In this document: in pieces, positions 1 to 5,889 of the stretch
Layout: each line of letters begins with the position of its first letter
Position numbering within the stretch: the first letter of the stretch is position 1
Assembly (NCBI GenBank): GCA_946185285.1
Contig: CAMHIS010000020.1
Coordinates: 1 to 38,016 of the forward strand
Direction of reading: 5' to 3'
DNA from: an uncultured Prevotellaceae bacterium
GTDB lineage: Bacteria > Bacteroidota > Bacteroidia > Bacteroidales > Bacteroidaceae
Length of the DNA: 38,016 bases
The notes under the pieces: model-generated
What the model was told of the DNA's origin: nothing
Seen by the model: the letters and a program-made list of their open reading frames with translations, nothing else
The model's database searches: none
Made by a program: the position numbers and the translations under genes

Positions 1-51
1 ACTGCGACCCTACAAACGGCCGATTTGTTCTCGTGACACACAAGTTTGCTG

Positions 52-59
52 CAAAGTTA
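52..59 (-). promoter_or_regulatory. Leftward Bacteroidetes -7 box
   Basis: Read on the minus strand this is TAACTTTG, a perfect TAnnTTTG -7 element. No start codon follows it on the minus strand inside the window, so it probably drives a gene lying left of position 1, divergent from the CoA-transferase gene. The target gene is an inference. Confidence 0.45.
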
Positions 60-80
60 CAACTTTTTTTCGATATTTGT

Positions 81-111
81 TTTGTTATGCCGCCGATTTT
101 GCGTAATTTTG
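81..111 (+). promoter_or_regulatory. Promoter of the CoA-transferase gene
   Basis: TTTG at 81-84 (-33 element) and TAATTTTG at 104-111 (-7 element) are separated by 19 bp, the spacing expected for the Bacteroidetes housekeeping sigma factor. The start codon lies 29 nt after the -7 box, giving a leader of roughly 20 nt. Confidence 0.7.
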
Positions 112-140
112 CACGCACATTCGTAAATTTATAATAAAAT

Positions 141-1643
141 ATGTACACACGTATGACAGCTGCAGAGGCTGCAGCACTGATTAAGAACGGCGACCAGATC
201 GCTATGAGTGGCTTCACACCGGCTGGTGTGGCCAAGGCAACAACAAAGGAACTGGCAAAGATTGCCATCGCCGAACACGAGGCCGGCCGCGAGTTCAAGG
301 TGGCCATCTTCACAGGTGCCTCGACGGGACAGTCGACGGATGGCGATCTGGCTAACGCACAGGCCATCAAGTACCGGGCTCCGTACACTACAAACCCTGA
401 CTTCCGCAAACATGTGAACGCCGGCGAGATTCCCTACAACGACCTGCACCTTAGTCACATGGCACAGGAACTGCGCTACGGCTTCTACGGCGACCTGGAC
501 TGGGCCATCCTTGAGGTCTGCGACATTGAGGACGCCGGCGACAATTGGCACGTTTACCTGACGGCAGCAGGCGGCATCAGCCCCACAGCTGCACGTCTGG
601 CCAAAAAGGTGATTCTCGAGCTGAACTCGTTCCACAGCCCCGACGCCAAGTATCTACACGACGTCTACGAGCCGCTGGACCCACCTTACCGCAAACCCAT
701 TCCCATCTTCAACGTCAGCGACCGCATTGGCGTACCCTATGTGTCGATTCCCAAATCGAAGGTGGTGGGTGTCGTAGAGTGCAACATCCCTGACGAGGCC
801 CGCGCATTCAAGGATAGCGACCCCGTGACCGATAAGATTGGCTACTTAGTAGCAGAGTTCCTGGTTGACGAACTGCACAAGGGCCGCATACCCAAGGAGT
901 TCCTGCCGCTGCAGAGCGGCGTAGGCTCGACGGCCAACGCCATCCTCGGCGCACTGGGCGAGGACAAGCACGTACCCGACTTCAACATCTACACGGAGGT
1001 GCTGCAGGACGCCGTTGTCGGCATGATGATGAACGGCCGCGTAAAGGACGCCTCGGCCTGCTCGCTCACCGTCTCGAACGACTGCCTGAAGCAGGTCTAC
1101 GACAACATGGACTACTTCAAGAACCACCTGACGCTGCGCCAGAGCGAAATCTCGAACCACCCGGCAGTCATCCGCCGCCTGGGTGTCATTGCCATCAATA
1201 CGGCCATCGAGGTCGACATCTACGGCAACGCCAACTCGACGCACATCAGCGGCACGAAGATGATGAACGGCATCGGCGGCAGCGGCGACTTCATCCGCAA
1301 CGCCTACCTTTCTATTTTTACATGTCCTTCAGTGGCCAAGGGCGGCCTGATTTCAAGTGTCGTACCATTCGTCACGCACCAGGACTCCTCGGAGCACGAC
1401 GTGAACATCATCGTCACGGAACAGGGTGTGGCCGACCTGCGCGGCAAGAGCCCCATGCAGCGTGCACAGACCATCATCGAGAACTGCGCACACCCCGACT
1501 ACAAGCAACTGTTGTGGGACTACCTGAAGCTCGGTACGGGCGGACATACGCGCCACTGCCTCACAGCCGCCTTTGCTATGCACGACACGCTGGCTCGTAA
1601 GGGCGACATGAAGCTGACGGATTTCTCGGAATACATCAAATAA
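141..1643 (+). CDS. Acetyl-CoA hydrolase/transferase family protein (probable succinate/acetate CoA-transferase)
   Basis: A 500-residue cytosolic class I CoA-transferase, full length for the Cat1/AarC-type family. The family moves CoA between succinate, acetate and propionate. In succinate- and propionate-forming Bacteroidales it usually serves fermentation end-product formation or acetate handling. Glu286, in the stretch NIYTEVLQD, is the likely glutamate that forms the CoA thioester, and the glycine-rich segment GIGGSGDF near residues 381-388 matches the family's C-terminal CoA-binding loop. The gene stands alone behind a clear promoter and ends in a hairpin shared with the convergent U32 gene. 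The exact acyl donor and acceptor cannot be read from sequence; the family call is firm and the substrate is inferred. Confidence 0.9.
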   Translation: MYTRMTAAEAAALIKNGDQIAMSGFTPAGVAKATTKELAKIAIAEHEAGREFKVAIFTGASTGQSTDGDLANAQAIKYRAPYTTNPDFRKHVNAGEIPYNDLHLSHMAQELRYGFYGDLDWAILEVCDIEDAGDNWHVYLTAAGGISPTAARLAKKVILELNSFHSPDAKYLHDVYEPLDPPYRKPIPIFNVSDRIGVPYVSIPKSKVVGVVECNIPDEARAFKDSDPVTDKIGYLVAEFLVDELHKGRIPKEFLPLQSGVGSTANAILGALGEDKHVPDFNIYTEVLQDAVVGMMMNGRVKDASACSLTVSNDCLKQVYDNMDYFKNHLTLRQSEISNHPAVIRRLGVIAINTAIEVDIYGNANSTHISGTKMMNGIGGSGDFIRNAYLSIFTCPSVAKGGLISSVVPFVTHQDSSEHDVNIIVTEQGVADLRGKSPMQRAQTIIENCAHPDYKQLLWDYLKLGTGGHTRHCLTAAFAMHDTLARKGDMKLTDFSEYIK

Positions 1644-1652
1644 TAAGAAAAC

Positions 1653-1696
1653 GCTATCTACAACCCTACAAACCGTCAGTTAGGGTTGTAGATAGC
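1653..1696. terminator. Bidirectional hairpin between convergent genes
   Basis: A perfect 16-bp inverted repeat: 1653-1668 pairs with 1681-1696 around a 12-nt loop. The right arm lies inside the last codons of the leftward U32 gene. On the minus strand the hairpin is followed by the T-rich run GTTTTCTTATTATTT, so it suits termination of the U32 operon best; it would also halt rightward transcripts of the CoA-transferase. Confidence 0.75.
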
Positions 1697-2916
1697 TTAA
1701 ACAGCTTGTCACTGGGACGCACCTTGACAGGAACAGCGATGGATACGCGGCTTCCCTGTTGGGCCAAGGGGACAGGACCATTGTCATCATGTATCTCCTG
1801 CGGCGTTACATAGACGACACCAGTCGTAGGACCTGTTATGAGTAGCTTATCGCCAACCTTAAAGGTGTTCGCTTCGACAGTGAACTCCGCGACACCGAGT
1901 TTAGAATAGTACTTCGTACCACGCCCGATGTATATCTTGCGCTCAGTAGCACAAGAGCCGTACTCCTTATTCCACTCTCCCAGAAGCTGACCCTGATAGT
2001 AGCCATCCCAGAAGCCCCGATTGAAGACTGTGGCAAGGCGGCGGTCCCACTCATCCTTGCGCTCAGTGGTAAACGTGCCGTCGAGCACGGCCTGGATAGC
2101 CTCTTTGTAGCACTTCACCACCGTATAGACATATTCAGGGCCTCGAGCGCGACCTTCTATCTTAAACACGCGCACGCCGACCTTCATCATCTTATCAAGG
2201 AAGCGCACGGTCTTCAGGTCCTTGGGCGACATGATGTACTTGTTGTCTATCTCCAGCTGGTAGCCTGTCTCATTGTCGGTAACGGTGTACGAGCGGCGAC
2301 ACACCTGGATACACTCCCCACGGTTGGCAGAGCGGTTGGCGGCATCGAGGCTCATGTAGCACTTGCCCGAGATAGCCATGCACAGCGCGCCATGACAGAA
2401 CATCTCAATACGTATCTGCTCACCACTCGGACCGCAGATATGCTCCTCGCAGACCTGCCGGTAGATGTCGGCCACCTGTTCCAGGCGCAGCTCACGGGCC
2501 AGCACGACGACATCGGCAAACTGTGCGTAGAACCTGAGCGCCTCGATGTTCGAAATGTTCAGCTGAGTGGAGAGATGCACCTCCTGCCCCACCTGTCGGC
2601 AATACTGCATCACGGCCACGTCGCTGGCGATGACGGCTGAAATACCTGCCTCCTTGGCGGCATCGATAATCTCGCGCATCAGCGGCAAATCCTCCCCGTA
2701 AATGATGGTGTTCACCGTCAGATAGCTCTTCATGCCGTGCTCACGGCAGGTCTGGGCAATCTCGCGCAGGTCGTCGATGGTGAACGTCGAGGCGGAGTGC
2801 GCACGCATATTCAGCTTCTCAATGCCGAAATATACAGAGTCGGCTCCTGCCTGTATAGCGGCTGCCAGCGACTCGCGGGAGCCGACAGGCGCCATGATTT
2901 CATATTCCTCTATCAT
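1666..2916 (-). CDS. Peptidase U32 family protein (TrhP/YegQ-like tRNA hydroxylation or collagenase-like)
   Basis: A 416-residue U32 family protein. The family signature is present at residues 171-189 (E-x-F-C-x-G-A-L-C-x4-G-x-C-x-x-S), and Cys174, 179, 186, 202 and 206 form the conserved cysteine cluster. In characterised relatives (TrhP, RlhA) these proteins carry out prephenate-dependent hydroxylation of tRNA or rRNA bases; older annotations call them collagenase-like proteases. It is the last gene of a coaD-ybeY-U32 operon, starting one base after the ybeY stop. A partner in translation-related RNA work fits that neighbourhood. Which RNA is modified is unknown. Its 3' end encodes one arm of a terminator hairpin. 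Confidence 0.85.
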   Translation of the reverse strand: MIEEYEIMAPVGSRESLAAAIQAGADSVYFGIEKLNMRAHSASTFTIDDLREIAQTCREHGMKSYLTVNTIIYGEDLPLMREIIDAAKEAGISAVIASDVAVMQYCRQVGQEVHLSTQLNISNIEALRFYAQFADVVVLARELRLEQVADIYRQVCEEHICGPSGEQIRIEMFCHGALCMAISGKCYMSLDAANRSANRGECIQVCRRSYTVTDNETGYQLEIDNKYIMSPKDLKTVRFLDKMMKVGVRVFKIEGRARGPEYVYTVVKCYKEAIQAVLDGTFTTERKDEWDRRLATVFNRGFWDGYYQGQLLGEWNKEYGSCATERKIYIGRGTKYYSKLGVAEFTVEANTFKVGDKLLITGPTTGVVYVTPQEIHDDNGPVPLAQQGSRVSIAVPVKVRPSDKLFKLSTTLTDGL

Positions 2917-3327
2917 CTATCTTAATCCTAAGGCTTTGTCCTCAGCAGCCTCCATCAGTTCGCGCTCGCCGGGGCCTTTGTCGTTGAGGCCGCAGAGGTG
3001 GAGAATGCCATGAATGATAACACGGTGCAGTTCTTCGTCGTAATCCTTCTGGAACTTCTCGGCATTCGTGCGCACCGTGTCGAGTGAAATAACAAGGTCA
3101 CCATTGAGGGTGTCGCCCTCGTTATAGTCGAAAGTGATGATGTCAGTGTAATAATCGTGGCCTAAATATTCGCGGTTGACGGCCAGAATGTGCTCGTCGT
3201 CACAGAAGAGATAGCCCACCTCGCCCACTTTCTTGTTGTAGGAAGCGGCTACGCGACGGATCCAGGCCGTCGTGTCGCGCCGGCGGATAGCTGGCATGTG
3301 AACGTTCTCAGTGTTATAGGTTATCAT
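2917..3327 (-). CDS. ybeY: Endoribonuclease YbeY (rRNA maturation factor)
   Basis: A 136-residue YbeY family protein, a zinc-dependent endoribonuclease for 16S rRNA 3'-end maturation and ribosome quality control. The metal motif is at residues 106-116, HGILHLCGLND: His106 and His110 are present, but the third histidine of the usual H-x3-H-x5-H motif is Asp116, as I recall in other Bacteroidetes homologues. The start codon overlaps the coaD stop by 4 nt (ATGA) and the stop abuts the U32 start, so the three genes are translationally coupled. Confidence 0.9.
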   Translation of the reverse strand: MITYNTENVHMPAIRRRDTTAWIRRVAASYNKKVGEVGYLFCDDEHILAVNREYLGHDYYTDIITFDYNEGDTLNGDLVISLDTVRTNAEKFQKDYDEELHRVIIHGILHLCGLNDKGPGERELMEAAEDKALGLR

Positions 3328-3782
3328 TGTACTGATGGAGCTTTAGGTAAAAACTGACTGACATCAACGCCGAAGTGTGCGAGTTCGCGCAGGGCACTAC
3401 TCGATACGCTGGCCAACTCTGGCTCGGTGTAGAGCAAAATGGTCTCGATGCCACCGAGGCGGCGGTTGAAGTCGGCCTGCCACTGCTCGTACTCGAAGTC
3501 GCTGGCCGAACGGACACCCTTGACAATGAACTGTGCCCCCTCTTGTCGGGCAAAATCCATTGCCAAACCATAGAAGGGCTTCACTTCTATGGCCGGCTCA
3601 TTCTGATAAATAGCACTGATCGCCCGGATGCGCTCCTCGGCTGGATGCAAATTAGGTTTATGGACGTTGTCGCCGACAACACCTATCACCAAGCGGTCGA
3701 ACAACGGCAAAACACGTCGCACAACAGAATCATGCCCAATAGTAAAAGGGTCAAAAGAGCCCACAAATATTCCTTTTCTCAT
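3324..3782 (-). CDS. coaD: Phosphopantetheine adenylyltransferase
   Basis: 152 residues from the ATG at 3782. CoaD transfers AMP from ATP to 4'-phosphopantetheine, the penultimate step of coenzyme A synthesis. The nucleotidyltransferase signature GSFDPFTIGH is at residues 8-17 (T/H-x-G-H at 14-17), and KGVRSASDFEYE is the conserved second block. I chose the ATG at 3782 over the TTG at 3794 because the TTG lies inside the promoter -7 box and the family normally begins a few residues before GSFDP. The -7 box ends 9 nt before the ATG, so the transcript may be almost leaderless. First gene of the coaD-ybeY-U32 operon. Confidence 0.93.
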   Translation of the reverse strand: MRKGIFVGSFDPFTIGHDSVVRRVLPLFDRLVIGVVGDNVHKPNLHPAEERIRAISAIYQNEPAIEVKPFYGLAMDFARQEGAQFIVKGVRSASDFEYEQWQADFNRRLGGIETILLYTEPELASVSSSALRELAHFGVDVSQFLPKAPSVQ

Positions 3783-3791
3783 ATTTGCGGG

Positions 3792-3799
3792 CAAAGTTA
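3792..3799 (-). promoter_or_regulatory. -7 box of the coaD operon, leaderless spacing
   Basis: On the minus strand this reads TAACTTTG. Only 9 nt separate it from the coaD ATG, so a normal transcription start would leave a leader of about 2-4 nt. Confidence 0.65.
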
Positions 3800-3810
3800 C
3801 GAAAAAAATC

Positions 3811-4032
3811 TCACTTCTTCAGCTTTCCACCCTTGAAATTTTCTTCTGACAGGTCTTTAAAGAAATCATACTCCAGAATAACTCCTATTTTCTGTAGCAA
3901 TCCTGTGCTGATATCTTTGCGACTGAAGATGTTGTAGACATTGGTACGTTCACAGTCAATCTCTCTGGCTAACCAGGTTACGGGCTTGTGTCTCTGCTCG
4001 AGCACTTCCTTGATTTTTTGTCCGATGTGCAT
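3811..4032 (-). CDS. Small XRE-type helix-turn-helix regulator
   Basis: A 73-residue protein, almost all of it one HTH_3-like domain: helix-turn-helix around residues 18-40 (WLAREIDCERTNVYNIFSRK) followed by a helical tail and a lysine-rich end. It resembles the short single-domain XRE proteins common in Bacteroides and Prevotella. It has its own promoter with an inverted repeat lying on it, which suggests autoregulation (inference). The coaD promoter lies in the 28 bp after its stop codon, so read-through into coaD is also possible. Target genes are unknown. Confidence 0.8.
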   Translation of the reverse strand: MHIGQKIKEVLEQRHKPVTWLAREIDCERTNVYNIFSRKDISTGLLQKIGVILEYDFFKDLSEENFKGGKLKK

Positions 4033-4090
4033 AGCTTGTAGGTAATTTAAATTGTTAAGTCATTTTGTAAAAAAGTTTCATTTTATGGCA

Positions 4091-4127
4091 CAAAGATAAG
4101 AAATAATTGTATAAGTCTCTTATCTTT
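4091..4127 (-). promoter_or_regulatory. Promoter with overlapping inverted repeat (candidate operator)
   Basis: On the minus strand 4091-4098 is TATCTTTG, a -7 box about 60 nt before the XRE start. A perfect 10-bp inverted repeat, AAAGATAAGA at 4092-4101 and TCTTATCTTT at 4118-4127, puts one arm on the -7 box and the other exactly where the -33 element should lie (19 bp away), where no TTTG is seen. It could instead be a weak AT-rich hairpin after ruvB. Confidence 0.5.
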
Positions 4128-4166
4128 TTAGTGAAAAAGAATTAAAACAGTCCAAAGTGTTGAAAA

Positions 4167-5201
4167 TTATTCAAACAAAGTAGGTTCCATGATGTTACCC
4201 GTGTAAGGATTGCGCCCAAAATGCTTGTAAGCCAGCTCGGTCACCATGCGGCCGCGAGGCGTCCGCTTGATGAATCCCTCCATGATGAGGAACGGTTCAT
4301 AGACCTCCTCCACCGTGCCGGCATCCTCGCCGATGGCGGTGGCGATAGTGGTGAGTCCTACGGGACCGCCCCGGAACTTGTCGATGATGGTCAGCAGTAT
4401 CTTGTTGTCTATCTCGTCAAGGCCGTACTGGTCGATGTTCAGGGCCGTCAGCGCCACCTGCGTAATCTTCGTGTCGATGCGGCCGTTGCCCTTCACCTGA
4501 GCGAAGTCGCGGACGCGGCGCAGCAGGGCGTTGGCGATACGGGGCGTGCCGCGGCTGCGACCGGCAATCTCTAAGGCGGCATCCTCGGTGATGGGTACAC
4601 CTAATATATTACTACTGCGCTCGATGATCTTCTGCAGCGTCTCGGGCTGGTAGTACTCCAAGTGCATGTTGATGCCGAAGCGGGCACGGAGCGGAGCCGT
4701 CAGCAGACCGCTGCGCGTGGTGGCGCCGACCAGTGTGAAGGGGTTCAGGTCAATCTGGATCGACCGCGCCGACGGGCCTTTGTCAATCATGATGTCGATG
4801 CGGTAGTCCTCCATGGCAGAGTACAGATACTCCTCGACGACGGGCGACAGACGGTGAATCTCGTCGATGAACAACACGTCGTTCTTCTCCAACGATGTCA
4901 GGATACCGGCCAGGTCGCCCGGCTTGTCGAGCACGGGTCCGCTGGTTATCTTGAAGCCCACGCCCAGCTCGTTGGCTATGATGTTCGACAGCGTCGTTTT
5001 GCCTAGTCCGGGAGGACCGTGCAGCAGTGTGTGGTCGAGGGGCTCGCCACGGTACTTGGCCGCCTCGACAAAGACCTCCAAGTTCTCCACAATCTTCTTC
5101 TGACCGCTGAAGTCCTTGAAGCTCAGCGGCCGCAGTGCGTTCTCGAAGTCCTTCTCAACCTTGGAGTAACGCTCCTCGCGTATGTCGAAATCCTCGTCCA
5201 T
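4167..5201 (-). CDS. ruvB: Holliday junction branch migration helicase RuvB
   Basis: 344 residues from the ATG at 5201. RuvB is the AAA+ motor that, with RuvA, drives branch migration of Holliday junctions in recombination repair. Walker A GPPGLGKT is at residues 62-69, Walker B DEIH at 113-116, sensor 1 GATTRSG near 159-165, and the arginine-finger region LRARFG at 171-176; the C-terminal winged helix ends in the typical RTPRGR segment. The ATG is preceded by AGAAGG, so it is preferred over the in-frame TTG at 5213. It lies 8 nt after the small ORF at 5210-5380 and seems to be expressed from the promoter upstream of the zeta-like gene. Confidence 0.95.
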   Translation of the reverse strand: MDEDFDIREERYSKVEKDFENALRPLSFKDFSGQKKIVENLEVFVEAAKYRGEPLDHTLLHGPPGLGKTTLSNIIANELGVGFKITSGPVLDKPGDLAGILTSLEKNDVLFIDEIHRLSPVVEEYLYSAMEDYRIDIMIDKGPSARSIQIDLNPFTLVGATTRSGLLTAPLRARFGINMHLEYYQPETLQKIIERSSNILGVPITEDAALEIAGRSRGTPRIANALLRRVRDFAQVKGNGRIDTKITQVALTALNIDQYGLDEIDNKILLTIIDKFRGGPVGLTTIATAIGEDAGTVEEVYEPFLIMEGFIKRTPRGRMVTELAYKHFGRNPYTGNIMEPTLFE

Positions 5202-5209
5202 CGTCCTTC

Positions 5210-5380
5210 TCAATAGCTTGCCAGCACCGCGCGGGCAGATAAATACTGAATACCTCCCTCAGGGGTTGATACCACCACGGTCTCGTTACGGAGTGCTTTT
5301 TCCTCCAGCATTCTTTTCTCTGCTATCCGAAGACCGGCCTCTAACTTCTGTGTGAAGTCACTCATTTCCTTACTTGACAT
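5210..5380 (-). CDS. Small ORF, 56 residues, between zeta-like gene and ruvB
   Basis: Translated directly: it starts [20 protein letters not shown], continues with a charged helix ([13 protein letters not shown]), then a short beta-like stretch ([14 protein letters not shown]), and ends ARAVLASY. It overlaps the end of the zeta-like gene by 11 nt (or starts at the second Met, 5365, 4 nt after that stop) and stops 8 nt before ruvB, so it sits in a tight cistron row. It may be a partner or antitoxin-like protein for the P-loop gene; this is an inference from position and size. No catalytic motif or membrane segment is visible. Confidence 0.6.
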   Translation of the reverse strand: MSSKEMSDFTQKLEAGLRIAEKRMLEEKALRNETVVVSTPEGGIQYLSARAVLASY

Positions 5381-5804
5381 AAGCTTTGATTGTCCTTAGC
5401 AATTCTTCTTCCATCGTTACAGTTTCCGATTTTCGCCCTCCTGTTGCCACTATGCGGCGCGGTGTGGCACTATTGTCAAAAATCGCCCAATAGTCAACAA
5501 CAGGCATGAACAACTTGAAAAGGTTGTTGATGCCTGCCGTGTATCGTCTTCTGATTATTTCCTCGGGAATGTCGTGCCCGCCTTTGCTCACGCGCTCTGC
5601 CACACGCCTCATGGCCAGCTCAGGGCTGCTCAGCCTTCCTGCCTCAATGGCCACGCCCTCGGCGTTGAATGGTGAAAGCCCACGTGCTATCTCATCAGCG
5701 TTGACGAATTCCCTGCATTCCAGAATCTCAGGCAACACCGTATATGAGGCGGTGGTCTTTCCTGCCCCATTGCAACCACTGACGATATAGAGGTTTTTCA
5801 TCAT
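5370..5804 (-). CDS. Zeta-toxin-like P-loop protein with an apparent internal deletion
   Basis: 144 residues from the ATG at 5804 (a second ATG follows at 5801). The start has a Walker A motif, SGCNGAGKTT, then FVNADEIARGLSPF, both typical of the zeta toxin/AAA_33 kinase-like family of Bacteroidetes, and the C-terminal half keeps the block SKGGHDIPEEIIRRRY. Homologues I recall are about 190 residues and have roughly 45-50 residues between EAGR and SSPE, including a FETTLS segment. Here the two blocks are joined directly as EAGRLSSPELAMRRV, so that middle segment, which helps form the sugar-nucleotide site, is missing while the frame is intact. The protein is therefore probably inactive as a kinase or toxin. 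First cistron before a small ORF and ruvB, with a very short predicted leader. Confidence 0.75.
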   Translation of the reverse strand: MMKNLYIVSGCNGAGKTTASYTVLPEILECREFVNADEIARGLSPFNAEGVAIEAGRLSSPELAMRRVAERVSKGGHDIPEEIIRRRYTAGINNLFKLFMPVVDYWAIFDNSATPRRIVATGGRKSETVTMEEELLRTIKAYVK

Positions 5805-5813
5805 ATTCGGTTG

Positions 5814-5821
5814 CAAAGTTA
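5814..5821 (-). promoter_or_regulatory. -7 box of the zeta-like/ruvB unit, leaderless spacing
   Basis: TAACTTTG on the minus strand, 9 nt before the ATG at 5804: the same spacing, and the same AATATG junction, as upstream of coaD. Confidence 0.6.
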
Positions 5822-5830
5822 ACGGAATTT

Positions 5831-5861
5831 TTTGAGATAACAAAAAAAATAACTATCTTTG
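5831..5861 (+). promoter_or_regulatory. Promoter of the GH2/esterase operon
   Basis: TTTG at 5831-5834 and TATCTTTG at 5854-5861, spaced by 19 bp; the GH2 start codon follows 28 nt downstream. It lies back-to-back with the leftward promoter at 5814-5821. Confidence 0.75.
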
Positions 5862-5889
5862 TGCCCTGTTAACAAAACTGAAGAACCAA

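Noticed and set aside
5202..5213. TTG start for ruvB at 5213
   Set aside because: The ATG at 5201 is preceded by AGAAGG and fits the usual family start.
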